Of a stretch of 64,000 nucleotides of DNA, positions 1 through 9,740 are shown piece after piece. Made by a program: the position numbers and the translations under genes. The notes under the pieces are model-generated. The model had not been told where the DNA came from, did no database searches, and was given only the letters and a program-made list of their open reading frames with translations. The number at the start of each line of letters is the position of its first letter. Position 1 is the stretch's first letter. This stretch comes from Actinomycetes bacterium (GTDB lineage: Bacteria > Actinomycetota > JAICYB01), in the NCBI GenBank assembly GCA_025934435.1, contig JAICYB010000012.1, positions 1 to 64,000 of the forward strand. The letters are read 5' to 3'.

Positions 1-855
<855 letters not shown>

Positions 856-955
856 TAATCGCTAAAACGATGCACACCGCCGCCACCGATGTCCAGCCAG
901 GTCGCGGACGGATCGCGCCGACGGTACCCCTGTTGCAACAGTTGTAATCGCGCCG

Positions 956-1029
956 CGCGCCCGAAGGGACTCGAACCCCTAACCTTCTGGTCCGTAGCCA
1001 GACGCTCTGTCCATTTGAGCTACGGGCGC
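956..1029 (-). tRNA. tRNA-Arg(ACG)
   Basis: A full cloverleaf can be drawn on the minus strand. The 7-bp acceptor is GCGCCCG/CGGGCGC, the anticodon loop is CTACGGA giving ACG, and the T-loop is GGTTCGAGTC. The length is 74 nt without an encoded CCA. It is the last member of the co-oriented serS, tRNA-Ser, tRNA-Ser, tRNA-Arg run. Confidence 0.93.
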
Positions 1030-1061
1030 TCAGGTCGGCCAGCTTACCTGGCCGCGGTCTG

Positions 1062-1152
1062 CGGAGGAGGCGGGATTTGAACCCGCGAGGGGGCTTTCAC
1101 CCCCAACCCGCTTAGCAGGCGGGCGCACTAGGCCTAACTATGCGACTCCTCC
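1062..1152 (-). tRNA. tRNA-Ser(GCT)
   Basis: This is a class II tRNA of 91 nt on the minus strand. The acceptor is GGAGGAG/CTCCTCC, the anticodon loop CTGCTAA gives GCT, and there is a long variable arm (GGGGGTGAAAGCCCCC). It shares its acceptor sequence with the neighbouring tRNA-Ser(TGA), which suggests an old duplication or shared SerRS identity elements. Confidence 0.93.
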
Positions 1153-1188
1153 ATATACAGGCAACGATTGTAGGTCTCGCCTGAACGG

Positions 1189-1272
1189 CGGAGGAGGTGG
1201 GATTCGAACCCACGGCGCCAGAAGCGCACCCGCTTTCAAGGCGGGCTCCTTCGTCCGCTCGGACACTCCTCC
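1189..1272 (-). tRNA. tRNA-Ser(TGA)
   Basis: This is a class II tRNA of about 84 nt on the minus strand. The acceptor is GGAGGAG/CTCCTCC, and the anticodon loop with TGA sits between CCCGC/GCGGG stems. It starts 22 bases downstream of the serS stop codon on the same strand, so it may be co-transcribed with its own synthetase. Confidence 0.93.
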
Positions 1273-1294
1273 GCGGACAAGCGTAGAGCTTGCT

Positions 1295-2554
1295 TCAGTC
1301 GCGAACCGGCGTGATGCGCGACATACCGTTCGGCATGTATGGACGAAGGACCTCGGGAACCGAGATCGTCCGGTCCGGCTCTTGGTAGTTCTCGAGCAGA
1401 GCGCAGATCGTCCGCTGGATCGCGATCGCGGTTCCGTTCAACGTGTGCGGGATACCCTTCGCTCCCTTGAGGCGGATCGAGAGCCGCCGCGACTGATAGT
1501 CCGTGCAGTTCGAGCAGGACGTCAGCTCGCGGTACCGGCCTTGGGCCGGGAACCAAACTTCGAGATCGATCTTCTTCGCGGCCTTCGCACCGAGTTCGCC
1601 GGTGCAGACGTTCATCGCTCGGTATGGCAGCCCGAGGGCTTGCAGCAGCTCCTCTTCGATGGCGATGAGTTCTTCGAGTTCTTCCCAAGAATGTTCGGGA
1701 TGCGCGAATGAGAACATCTCGACCTTGTCGAACTGATGGACGCGGAAGACGCCGCGAGTGTCCCGTCCGTATGTGCCGGCTTCGCGTCGGAAACACGACG
1801 AGAACCCCGCGTAACGCAACGGCAACGCGTCGGCGTGCAGCGTTTCGTCCATGTGCAAAGCGGCGAGCGCTTGCTCGGATGTTCCCGTGAGATAGAGACC
1901 GTCCTGTGTGGTGTAGTACTGCGCTTCGTCTCCCGGAAGGTCGCCCGCGCCGAACATCACTTCACGGCGAACGAGAACTGGCGGAACGACGGGGACGAAG
2001 CCCTTGGCCGTGATCGTGTCCATCGCGAGACGCACGAGAGCGAACTCGAGCTGAACCGCGGCGCCGATCAGGTAGCCGAAGCGAGAACCGGACGAACGGG
2101 CGGCCCGTTCGGTGTCGATGATCCCGAGACGTTGTCCGAGATCGAGATGATCGTCGGCATTCGGGATCTCACGAAGTTCACCCCACCGCCGCAGCTCGAC
2201 GTTGTCGTCGTCGCTCTCGCCATCGGGGGCCGATCCGTCCGGGAGATTCGGCAGGCCGGCAGCAAGCATCGAGAGCTGCTCGTCGGCGTCCTTCAGTTTC
2301 GGTTCGAGCGCATCGATCTCGGCCTTCAGGGCCGTCGCTTCCTCGATCAAAGTCGCGCGCTCATCCGGCGTCGCTTTGCCGATCGCTTTGTTGAGTTCGT
2401 TGCGCTTCTGATTGCGCTCGTCCGCCATGTGGACGAGTTCGCGACGACGAAGATCTGCCGCGAGAACGTCGTCGAGCAGCCGGTCGGCGCCGCGCCGCGC
2501 GAGAGCAGCGCGGACGCGGTCGGGTTCGTCCCGAAGCATCTTGAGGTCGAGCAC
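1295..2554 (-). CDS. serS: Seryl-tRNA synthetase
   Basis: Charges tRNA-Ser (and tRNA-Sec) with serine in the cytoplasm. At 419 residues it has the usual bacterial length. The N-terminal ~110 residues are the tRNA-binding helical arm (MLDLKMLRDEPDRVRAAL, then a charged coiled coil). Class II motif 2 is seen as CFRREAGTYGRDTRG, and motif 3 as GTAIAIQRTICALLENYQ near the C-terminus. The gene lies 2 bases after pheA and directly before two tRNA-Ser genes on the same strand, so enzyme and substrate RNAs are probably expressed together. Confidence 0.97.
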   Translation of the reverse strand: MLDLKMLRDEPDRVRAALARRGADRLLDDVLAADLRRRELVHMADERNQKRNELNKAIGKATPDERATLIEEATALKAEIDALEPKLKDADEQLSMLAAGLPNLPDGSAPDGESDDDNVELRRWGELREIPNADDHLDLGQRLGIIDTERAARSSGSRFGYLIGAAVQLEFALVRLAMDTITAKGFVPVVPPVLVRREVMFGAGDLPGDEAQYYTTQDGLYLTGTSEQALAALHMDETLHADALPLRYAGFSSCFRREAGTYGRDTRGVFRVHQFDKVEMFSFAHPEHSWEELEELIAIEEELLQALGLPYRAMNVCTGELGAKAAKKIDLEVWFPAQGRYRELTSCSNCTDYQSRRLSIRLKGAKGIPHTLNGTAIAIQRTICALLENYQEPDRTISVPEVLRPYMPNGMSRITPVRD

Positions 2555-2556
2555 GA

Positions 2557-3459
2557 CTACTCCGATCCGGCGCGCGCCTGCGCCGAGCGCGCGCGACGAG
2601 CGAGACGTTCCGTGTCCAACCTTCCGATCGCGCGTGGATACGAACCGAGCGAGCGGAGCTTCGCGACGTGGGACTCGATAACTGAGATCGCGTCCGCGAC
2701 AACCTCGTCGGTCGCGTGTCCTTCGAGGTCGATGAAGAAGCAGTACTCGCCGAGTACGCGCTTGGTCGGACGCGATTCGAGCTTCGTCAGGTTGATGTTG
2801 CGTTTCGCGAACTCGGTGAGGATCTCGAGAAGAGCGCCGGGCTTGTCCTCGGCGATGAAGACGATCAACGAGGTCTTGTCCCGACCCGTCGGCGCAACAG
2901 GTTCACGGCCGACAACGACGAAGCGGGTTTCAGCTTCCGCGTGGTCGGTAACATCGCGCGCGATCACGTCAAGTGCGAAGAGTTGCGCCGCGAGGTTCGG
3001 CCCGATCGCGGCGGCCGTCCCCTTCTCGTACGCGACGCGGCCGGCAGCCTCGGCCGTGGAGTTGGCGGCGATCACCTTCACCTTGGGCAGGTGCTCTCGC
3101 AACCAGCGCCGGCATTGCGCGGTGGCGATGGGGATCGAATAGATCTCGGAGATCGAAGCGAGTTCGGTTCCGGGACGTCCGAGAAGGTGAAGACGGACGT
3201 TGAGGATCACCTCATGCGTGATCACGAGACTTTCGGTCTCGAAGCCCAGCGCGTCGATCGTCGCGCTCACCGTGCCTTCGACCGAGTTCTCGATCGGGAC
3301 CATCCCCTGGAAGATCTCTCCGCGAGCGACGGCGAGGATCACCTCTTCCGGCGTCGGGTAGTAGATGAGATCGGCGTTCTCGGGATCGACGACTTGGAGC
3401 AAGGCTTCCTGCGTGAAGGTGCCGGGCGGTCCGAGGAATCCGAAGGTCGGCTTCGTCAT
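2557..3459 (-). CDS. pheA: Prephenate dehydratase
   Basis: Converts prephenate to phenylpyruvate in phenylalanine biosynthesis. The catalytic domain covers roughly residues 1-185: it begins FGFLGPPGTFTQEAL and carries the conserved TRF motif in AEAETRFVVVG. A C-terminal ACT regulatory domain follows, with the phenylalanine-binding signatures GALLEILTEFAKRNINLT and LESRP. No chorismate mutase domain is fused, so this is the monofunctional type common in Actinobacteria and Firmicutes. The ATG overlaps the stop of the upstream DUF4446 gene by 4 bases, indicating translational coupling. Allosteric inhibition by phenylalanine is expected from the ACT domain. Confidence 0.95.
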   Translation of the reverse strand: MTKPTFGFLGPPGTFTQEALLQVVDPENADLIYYPTPEEVILAVARGEIFQGMVPIENSVEGTVSATIDALGFETESLVITHEVILNVRLHLLGRPGTELASISEIYSIPIATAQCRRWLREHLPKVKVIAANSTAEAAGRVAYEKGTAAAIGPNLAAQLFALDVIARDVTDHAEAETRFVVVGREPVAPTGRDKTSLIVFIAEDKPGALLEILTEFAKRNINLTKLESRPTKRVLGEYCFFIDLEGHATDEVVADAISVIESHVAKLRSLGSYPRAIGRLDTERLARRARSAQARAGSE

Positions 3460-3935
3460 CGCTGACCGACCGTCGCGAGCGCCAGCCTGATCGCTTCCTG
3501 TTCCTCAGGTGAAAGGTTGTACGGGGATGTCGCTCGGGATACGGGCTTCGCGTACGTACGAGCCTCCTGGCGTCCGTTGATGCACGAGATGACGAGGCCG
3601 TCGCCGTGATCATTCAAGATCGCGGCGGAGAATGACAGCTGCCCGCCCATGTCTTCGAAGGCGTCGTAGCGATAGACGGCGAAGCGTTGCAACGCGCCGC
3701 GGAAGACCTCGCCCAGACGCTGGAGCTCCGCGGTCAGCTGACGGATCTCGGTGCGGAGGCCATGAACCTCCTCGATCTGGCTCGACACCGCCGCGAGGAT
3801 GTCCTCCTGTCGGCCTCGTCCGAGCGAAACCACGAGACGGCGACGGACGGCAGCGAGCGAGAAGAAGACGCCGATCGCGACGAACAAAGCGACCGCGCCA
3901 AGGAATAGGGCGAGAACGACCGGCCCGCTGAACAT
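3456..3935 (-). CDS. DUF4446 membrane-anchored protein
   Basis: The 159-residue protein has one N-terminal transmembrane segment (residues ~5-28, VVLALFLGAVALFVAIGVFF), a coiled-coil-like helix (~45-80), and the family's C-terminal signature RYDAFEDMGGQLSFSAAIL with a later RTYAKP motif. The biochemical role of the family is not known. It is first in the run DUF4446-pheA-serS and overlaps pheA. A good minus-strand -10 element, TAATAT at 3950-3945, sits only 9 bases before the ATG, so the leader is very short. Whether it has anything to do with aromatic amino acids is unclear. Confidence 0.85.
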   Translation of the reverse strand: MFSGPVVLALFLGAVALFVAIGVFFSLAAVRRRLVVSLGRGRQEDILAAVSSQIEEVHGLRTEIRQLTAELQRLGEVFRGALQRFAVYRYDAFEDMGGQLSFSAAILNDHGDGLVISCINGRQEARTYAKPVSRATSPYNLSPEEQEAIRLALATVGQR

Positions 3936-3972
3936 GGGCAGTCGATATTACCGTTACTAGAGTGAAAGTCCT

Positions 3973-4635
3973 TTGACGGACGACGACCTCGGATTCGCGA
4001 TCCCCGACCACGACCGCGAAGCACGTTGGGGCCTTCCCGAGGCGGTGCTCGGGATCGGCAAGACGCCGTCGCAGATCGCTCAGATCGTCGAACGGTTGCG
4101 CGAACGCAACACCGGGCCGGTGCTCGTCACCAAGACGACGCACGAAGCGTTCGATGCCGTCCGTCGTGTCGCCCCAGAGGCCGAGTTCCACGAAGACGCC
4201 AGACTGATCCGCATCGCCCGCGATCCGGTCGTTGTCGGAGGAACGATCGGAGTGATCGCCGCGGGGACCGCCGACTATCCGTTCGCCGAGGAAGCGGCGA
4301 TCACTGCAGAGTCCGCGGGCGCGACGGTCGACCGCATCTACGACGTCGGAGTCGCCGGCTTGCACCGCCTGTTCGCGCGACTCGAACGGATCCAAGCATG
4401 CGACGCGCTCGTGGTCGTCGCCGGGATGGAGGGCGCGCTCCCGACCGTCGTCGGTGGACTAACCGGACTGCCCATCATCGCGGTGCCGACGTCGATCGGC
4501 TACGGCACGGCGTTCGGTGGTTTGGCCGCCCTGCTCGGGATGCTGAATTCCTGCACGCCGCAGGTCACGTGCGTGAACATCGACAACGGATTCGGCGCGG
4601 GATTCTTCGCCGCACTTGTAACCCGCAAACGATGA
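3973..4635 (+). CDS. larB: LarB, nickel-pincer cofactor biosynthesis carboxylase
   Basis: LarB carboxylates the pyridinium ring of nicotinate adenine dinucleotide and hydrolyses the anhydride, the first step to the nickel-pincer nucleotide cofactor. The family signature near the N-terminus is present (REARWGLPEAVLGIGKTPSQ), and the AIR-carboxylase-like core shows AGTADYPFAEEA, GMEGALPTVVGGL and PTSIGYG. TTG at 3973 is the best start in frame. The product is 220 residues, slightly shorter than many LarB proteins, with only 37 bases separating it from the divergent DUF4446 gene. It overlaps larC by 4 bases. No larE or larA is in this window. Confidence 0.93.
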   Translation: MTDDDLGFAIPDHDREARWGLPEAVLGIGKTPSQIAQIVERLRERNTGPVLVTKTTHEAFDAVRRVAPEAEFHEDARLIRIARDPVVVGGTIGVIAAGTADYPFAEEAAITAESAGATVDRIYDVGVAGLHRLFARLERIQACDALVVVAGMEGALPTVVGGLTGLPIIAVPTSIGYGTAFGGLAALLGMLNSCTPQVTCVNIDNGFGAGFFAALVTRKR

Positions 4636-5789
4636 CCCGGACGGCACACTTCGATCTCGCCAACGGGATCTCGGGCGACATGGCGATCTCCGCGCTCGTC
4701 CATGCCGGCCGGACGCTCGGTGTCGACGCCGGCCGAGTTGTGACCGACGCGATCGCATCGCTCGACCTCGGGTGTGCGGTGTCGTTCGTCGATGACGAAC
4801 GCGGCGGACTCACTTGTCTCCGCATGGAGATCAAGACGGACGACACGCGTCATCTGCCCGCGACGCTGCGCGCAGCGATCGCGCGAAGCGACGCTTCGCC
4901 GGCCGCTCACGACAAGGCGATCCGCGCGCTCGAAGCGATCGTTTCCGCGGAGAGTGTCGTCCACGGCGTCGATGTGGAAAGCGTGCATCTGCACGAACTC
5001 GGGTCCGCGGACACCGCGGCGGATCTGATCGGAGCTGCTGTTGCGCTCGATGCGCTGTCGGTCGAGGACTGTTCGGCTGCGCCGGTCCCCGTTCCGCACG
5101 GCTGGGTCCACGCGGCCCACGGCGCGCTGCCGCTACCTGCCCCCGTGACACTCGAGCTCCTCCGGGGCTGCGTGCTCCAGGGCATCGATGCCGACAAGGA
5201 GCTCGTCACGCCCACGGGGGCCGCGATCGTCCGCGAATACGTGGCACACCAGGGCGGGCTTCGTCCGATGCGACTTCTCGTGACCGGGACGGGAGCGGGA
5301 ACGCGGCGCACCGAACGTCCGAACATCTGTCGCGTGCTGATCGGCGAGGCGTCCGCGGCGACCGAGGGATGCGTCCTGCTCGAAACGAACATCGACGACC
5401 AGACGCCCGAAGCGATCGGTTACGTCCTCGAGCTGCTGATCGATCGCGGCGCGCTCGATGCCTGGGTCACGCACATCACCATGAAGCGATCACGTCCGGC
5501 CTACGCCCTGTCGGTGCTCGTCCGACCGACGGACGAAGCCGCCATCACCGAAGCGTTGTTCCGCGAGACGACGACGCTCGGCATCCGTCGCCGGGATACA
5601 ACGCGGGCCGTTCTCGATCGCGAGATCGTCACGGTCGACGTCGACGGCGAGGCGATCCGCGTCAAGGTCGCAAAGCTCGGCGACGAGATCGTGAACGTCG
5701 CGCCGGAGTTCGCGGACTGCGTCGCAGCGAGCAAGAAAACCGGTGTCCCCGTCAAGCTGCTCTACGAGCGAGCGCGGGAAAGGTTCTAG
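4632..5789 (+). CDS. larC: LarC, nickel insertion enzyme for the pincer cofactor
   Basis: LarC is a CTP-dependent cyclometallase that inserts nickel into pyridinium-bis-thiocarboxylic acid mononucleotide. The start is ATG 4632 in the ATGA overlap with larB, giving 385 residues. The N-terminus (HFDLANGISGDMAISAL) is the typical LarC opening, VHLHELGSADTAADLIG is the conserved histidine-rich stretch, and the C-terminal domain contains ETNIDDQTPEAIGYVLE. In lactobacilli larC is made through a programmed frameshift; here it is a single uninterrupted frame. The cofactor's user enzyme would have to be a LarA-type racemase elsewhere. Confidence 0.93.
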   Translation: MTRTAHFDLANGISGDMAISALVHAGRTLGVDAGRVVTDAIASLDLGCAVSFVDDERGGLTCLRMEIKTDDTRHLPATLRAAIARSDASPAAHDKAIRALEAIVSAESVVHGVDVESVHLHELGSADTAADLIGAAVALDALSVEDCSAAPVPVPHGWVHAAHGALPLPAPVTLELLRGCVLQGIDADKELVTPTGAAIVREYVAHQGGLRPMRLLVTGTGAGTRRTERPNICRVLIGEASAATEGCVLLETNIDDQTPEAIGYVLELLIDRGALDAWVTHITMKRSRPAYALSVLVRPTDEAAITEALFRETTTLGIRRRDTTRAVLDREIVTVDVDGEAIRVKVAKLGDEIVNVAPEFADCVAASKKTGVPVKLLYERARERF

Positions 5790-5828
5790 GAAAACCGGAC
5801 GACCGAGTCGCGCGAACGCCGGACTGAG

Positions 5829-5912
<84 letters not shown>

Positions 5913-6011
5913 TGTAGGACCGGATAGGCAGTGTACTGACCGGCGCTCTTGGGGATGTTCTGGCGCAACTATGCGCGTATCGCAGGCCGAAGAACGGCAA
6001 GGACCCAGACG

Positions 6012-6017
6012 TATACT
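6012..6017 (+). promoter_or_regulatory. Candidate -10 element of the fhaA-pknB operon
   Basis: TATACT lies 34 bases before the GTG of fhaA in the only non-coding gap upstream of the six-gene operon. No convincing -35 is seen 16-18 bases upstream, so the promoter call rests on the hexamer and its position. Confidence 0.4.
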
Positions 6018-6051
6018 GTGGCACGCTTTCTCCGGTGTTAGCCGAGGTCAC

Positions 6052-6801
6052 GTGAGCCTTATCGGGCAATTCGAAGAGCGCCTGGAGCGTGCCGTGGAAG
6101 GATTCTTCGCCCGACTGTTCCGGTCGGGCGTGCATCCCGTCGAGATCGGCAAGCGACTGCAGCGCGTGATGGAGGACGGGAAAACCGTCGCGCTCCGTCG
6201 TACCTACGTACCGAACGTGTACCGCATCACGGTCAGCACGCAGGACTACGAACGACTCGCTCCGCTCGAGGCGAAGATCATCGAAGAACTCGAGATCTTC
6301 GTCGGTGAAGTCGCGCGCCAGCGTCAGTGGGCGCTACCCGACTCGCCTCGTGTGTCGTTCGCTGCGGACGGACGACTCTCGACGGGCGAATTCCGCATCA
6401 CGGCTGAAGCGGTTGCGCTGCGCGAAGAGGGTCGTCCGGAGCCGGCGCGCCGTTCGGCTCCCGAGGCGCCGGCGGCGGCACCTCCTCCCCCTCCGCGTCC
6501 CCGGGCCGAAACGGGGTCGCCGGAGCTCGTGATGTTCACCGATGGCCGTCAGGTCAAGACGGTCACGGTCGAGCGTCGCGTCCGTATCGGACGGCAATCG
6601 GACAACGATCTCGTCGTCGTCGACCCCGGCGTCTCGCGTCACCACGCCGAAGTCATCAACAGCGGCGGATCGTGCACGCTCCACGATCTCGGGTCGACGA
6701 ACGGCACCTACGTGAACGGCTCCGTCGTACACGAGCACGCGCTTCGCGACGGCGACCAGATCTCGCTCGGTTCGACCGTGGTGGAGTTCCGACGAGACTA
6801 G
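6052..6801 (+). CDS. fhaA: FhaA, FHA-domain partner of PknB signalling
   Basis: Cytoplasmic phosphothreonine-reader that in mycobacteria binds phosphorylated MviN pseudokinase and PbpA. The N-terminal DUF3662 domain (residues 1-~125, starting SLIGQFEERLERAVEGFF) is followed by a Pro/Ala linker and a C-terminal FHA domain with RIGRQSDND, SRHHAE and GSTNGTYVNG motifs. The product has 249 residues, about half the length of the M. tuberculosis protein, because the long central linker is much shorter. GTG 6052 is chosen because DUF3662 begins directly there and a GAGG lies upstream; longer in-frame extensions run into the tRNA gene. It is the first gene of the operon. Confidence 0.92.
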   Translation: MSLIGQFEERLERAVEGFFARLFRSGVHPVEIGKRLQRVMEDGKTVALRRTYVPNVYRITVSTQDYERLAPLEAKIIEELEIFVGEVARQRQWALPDSPRVSFAADGRLSTGEFRITAEAVALREEGRPEPARRSAPEAPAAAPPPPPRPRAETGSPELVMFTDGRQVKTVTVERRVRIGRQSDNDLVVVDPGVSRHHAEVINSGGSCTLHDLGSTNGTYVNGSVVHEHALRDGDQISLGSTVVEFRRD

Positions 6802-6808
6802 GAGTCGT

Positions 6809-7249
6809 GTGACAGACCTGCTCACCGGCCCTTTGGGGAAGGTCGTCCTCCTCGGCGCCATGTATCTGCTGCTGGCCGTCGTCGTGTGGATGGAAGCTCG
6901 CGAACTCGCGCATGCGACAACACGCCGCGTCTCCCCGATCGGACCGTCGAGAGGAAGGCGTATCCCCTCGCGATTCGTCCTCGTCGAAGGCTCCGGTCCG
7001 CCGTCGGTCGACCTCGTGCCGCCGGAGACATTGATCGGCCGCGACGAGGGATGCCACATCACCGTCCCGGACGCATCCGTGTCGCATCGGCACGCTCGCG
7101 TCTACCATTCCGACGGTGAGTGGTATGTCGAAGATCTCGGATCGACGAACGGCACATACGTCAACGACCGGCCGTTGACGCGTCCGGTTCTGGTTCGTCC
7201 GGGCGACGTCGTCGCGATCGGACGGTCGGTCTTCGAAGCGCGGGCCTAG
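6809..7249 (+). CDS. fhaB: FhaB/FipA, membrane-anchored FHA protein
   Basis: Short FHA protein acting at the septum in mycobacteria as a PknB substrate. One N-terminal transmembrane helix (residues ~9-28, GKVVLLGAMYLLLAVVVW) precedes an FHA domain with IGRDEGCHI, SHRHARV and GSTNGTYVND. The length is 146 residues, close to the mycobacterial 155. GTG start, 7 bases after fhaA and 2 before pstP. Confidence 0.92.
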   Translation: MTDLLTGPLGKVVLLGAMYLLLAVVVWMEARELAHATTRRVSPIGPSRGRRIPSRFVLVEGSGPPSVDLVPPETLIGRDEGCHITVPDASVSHRHARVYHSDGEWYVEDLGSTNGTYVNDRPLTRPVLVRPGDVVAIGRSVFEARA

Positions 7250-7251
7250 CC

Positions 7252-8433
7252 TTGGACCTTCGCATCGCTTCGAAAACGGACCGCGGACGCCTCCGCGAGA
7301 TGAACGAGGACTCGCTGCTCGCGGAGCTTCCGCTCATCGCCGTGGCGGACGGCATGGGAGGTCACGTCTTCGGTGAGGTTGCGTCGAACCTCGCCGTCGA
7401 GGTCCTCGCATCGTGGAAGGAGCGGCTCGGCGGTCGCGGGCGTAAAGACATCGGACAGTCGCTGCAGGACGCCTTCCGTGACGTGAACAAAGCGGTCTTC
7501 GAGAAAGCCGCGACGGACGAGAAGCTCCGCGGCATGGGCACGACACTGACCGCGGCGTGGATCGACGATGGAGTCGCGACCCTCGCGCATGTCGGCGACA
7601 GCCGCGCATATCTGCTGCGCGGCGGCAACTTGCAGCAGGTCACGCAGGATCAGACCGTCGCCCAGGAGTGGGTGCGTCGCGGACGCATCAGCGCCGTCGA
7701 AGCGGAAACGAGTCCGCAGCGACACATGCTCCTCCAAGCGATCGGGCCGGAAGTCACCGACCTCAACATCGAAGTCACGACGATCGCGCTCCAACCGGGA
7801 GACCGCTTGCTGCTCGCAAGTGACGGGCTCAGTGGGATGGTTCGCGACGAGCAGCTCCGGAAGATCCTCGTCGAACAGCAAGATCCGGACGAAGCAGTCA
7901 CCGCACTCGTCGACGCGGCGAACGCCGCGGGCGGGCAGGACAACATCTCCGTCCTGCTGGTGGTTGCCGAGGGTGAACCGCTCGCGGACGGGGAAGGCTC
8001 TGCGCCGCTCGTCGTCGACAAACCCGTCACGACACGCAACCGGCGGCGCCGCCGGTGGCCGCTGTGGATGGGCGTGGCTGCCGTCGTCATCGCGGCCGCC
8101 GCGGCGGCCGCTTTCCTCGTCGCGAAGAGCAGCACGACGTCGTATGTCGTTTCGTCGCGCGCGAAGCACGTCGTCCTGCTCAAGGGCCACGTCGGAAACG
8201 ACGACCACGCGGCGACCGGGAAGGTCGTCCATACATATCGCGACGCTACGCTCGACCGGTTCTCCGATCCGGTGAAGCGCGAGTTGCGCTCGGGCATCGT
8301 TGCGAGGTCACCCGCGGACGCGCAGAACATCGTCGACCGGCTCCCGCGCCGCCTCGGGCAGAACGAACGAGCGACGCCGGAACCGTCGGCGACAGCTACG
8401 CCCGCGCCAAAGACACCGGCGCCGTCTCCATGA
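7252..8433 (+). CDS. pstP: PstP, PP2C-family Ser/Thr phosphatase
   Basis: Dephosphorylates PknB and its substrates. The PP2C domain (residues ~1-240) shows the metal-binding motifs ADGMGGH, GDSRAYLLR, ASDGLSGM and GGQDNIS. A transmembrane helix follows (PLWMGVAAVVIAAAAAAAFL), then a ~100-residue external tail ending in Pro/Ala/Thr-rich sequence. TTG 7252 is chosen because the domain starts LDLRIASKTDRGRLREMNED right after it and it sits 2 bases behind fhaB; a longer frame would run antiparallel to the FHA motifs. The stop overlaps rodA. Confidence 0.93.
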   Translation: MDLRIASKTDRGRLREMNEDSLLAELPLIAVADGMGGHVFGEVASNLAVEVLASWKERLGGRGRKDIGQSLQDAFRDVNKAVFEKAATDEKLRGMGTTLTAAWIDDGVATLAHVGDSRAYLLRGGNLQQVTQDQTVAQEWVRRGRISAVEAETSPQRHMLLQAIGPEVTDLNIEVTTIALQPGDRLLLASDGLSGMVRDEQLRKILVEQQDPDEAVTALVDAANAAGGQDNISVLLVVAEGEPLADGEGSAPLVVDKPVTTRNRRRRRWPLWMGVAAVVIAAAAAAAFLVAKSSTTSYVVSSRAKHVVLLKGHVGNDDHAATGKVVHTYRDATLDRFSDPVKRELRSGIVARSPADAQNIVDRLPRRLGQNERATPEPSATATPAPKTPAPSP

Positions 8434-9740
8434 GTCACCCGCGCTTCCGGGAGTTCGTCCTCCTGATCGGCGTCGTCGTCGTCTTCGTCATCGGTGTCGT
8501 CCAGCTCGGGCACTGGGTCATCGTTCCGTTCTTCGGGTTCCTCGCCGCGTTCACCGTGATGCACATCGCCGTGCGGGCCTGGGCACCGAACGCCGATCCG
8601 TTGCTGTTACCGCTCGCGGGACTTCTCACGGCGATCGGGATGCTTCAACTCGCCGCGATCGACCGGCTGCAGGTGACGGCGGCGGCATCGTGGAAACCGC
8701 TCGCACCGCTGCAGACCGGTTGGCTCGCATTTTCGGCCGCCGCGTTCCTCGCCACCGTCTACATCTTCCGGACCGGACTCGGTCCGGCGTGGCGCGTGCG
8801 CTACACGCTCGCGCTCATCGGGATCGTCGCGATGGTCGCGCCGCTGTTCCCGATCATCGGAACGAGCATCAACGGTGAACGGCTGTGGCTTCGTTTCGGT
8901 CCGCTGTCGTTCCAGCCCGCGGAAGCGACGAAGGTGTTGCTCGTCCTGTTCCTCGCCGCGTACCTGAGCGAACGCCGGGAACTGCTCGGTCTCGCGACGC
9001 GCCGCGTCGGCCCGTTGCTCCTCCCGGATGTGCGTTACCTCGCACCGCTGCTCGGGATCATCGGTCTCGCGCTGCTGATCTTCGTCCGGCAGAACGACCT
9101 CGGCTCGTCGTTGCTGTTCTTCGTCGCGTTCATGGCGATCCTCTGGATCGGATCGGGCAAGGCGTACTACCCGGTCATGGGGATCATCTTGTTCGCGATC
9201 GGCGTGTACATCGCGCTGCATGCTTTCGGTCACGTCCAAGTGCGCTTCGAAGCGTGGCTGCATCCGTACGCCGATCCGCAGAAGTCCGGCTACCAGATCC
9301 TGCAGGGCCAATACGCGATGGCGGACGGTGGTTTGTCCGGCCAGGGGCTCGCCGGACCGGACACACAGGTGCACCTCATCCCCTTCGGTTGGACGGACCT
9401 CATCCTTGCGGCGGTCGGTCACACGCTCGGGCTCGCGGGAGTGCTCGGCGTGATGATGTGCTTCGTCGTCCTGCTCACGCGATGCTTCTTCATCGCGCTT
9501 CGCTCGCGCTCGGACCTGCACGCGCTCGCCGCGGCCGGGTTCGGCATCGTCCTCGGCGTGCAGGCGGCACTCATCGCGGCCGGGGTGACTCGCGTCTTAC
9601 CCCTCACCGGTGTGACGTTACCGTTCGTTTCGTACGGAGGTTCGAGTCTGCTATCGAACTTCGTGATCCTCGGATGTCTGCTCGCGATCTCCCATAGCGA
9701 GAACACGACTCATCTGGAACTCGAGGAGGCGCTCGAGTAG
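8430..9740 (+). CDS. rodA: RodA/FtsW-family SEDS peptidoglycan polymerase
   Basis: Lipid II glycosyltransferase of the SEDS family working with a class B penicillin-binding protein in the membrane. The 436 residues contain about ten transmembrane helices. SEDS signatures are seen in the large extracellular loop (RFEAWLHPYADPQKSGYQ, ILQGQYAMADGGLSGQGL) and near the C-terminus (LPFVSYGGSSLLSNF). ATG 8430 overlaps the pstP stop, and pbpA starts directly after the rodA stop, so the polymerase and its transpeptidase partner are tightly coupled. Confidence 0.94.
   Translation: MSHPRFREFVLLIGVVVVFVIGVVQLGHWVIVPFFGFLAAFTVMHIAVRAWAPNADPLLLPLAGLLTAIGMLQLAAIDRLQVTAAASWKPLAPLQTGWLAFSAAAFLATVYIFRTGLGPAWRVRYTLALIGIVAMVAPLFPIIGTSINGERLWLRFGPLSFQPAEATKVLLVLFLAAYLSERRELLGLATRRVGPLLLPDVRYLAPLLGIIGLALLIFVRQNDLGSSLLFFVAFMAILWIGSGKAYYPVMGIILFAIGVYIALHAFGHVQVRFEAWLHPYADPQKSGYQILQGQYAMADGGLSGQGLAGPDTQVHLIPFGWTDLILAAVGHTLGLAGVLGVMMCFVVLLTRCFFIALRSRSDLHALAAAGFGIVLGVQAALIAAGVTRVLPLTGVTLPFVSYGGSSLLSNFVILGCLLAISHSENTTHLELEEALE

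Noticed and set aside
4026..5789. 587-residue version of the larC frame
   Set aside because: The first 200 residues are an out-of-frame reading of larB; the LarC domain begins at ATG 4632.
4632..5789. Programmed frameshift in larC
   Set aside because: All LarC motifs lie in one frame from start to stop, so no shift is needed.
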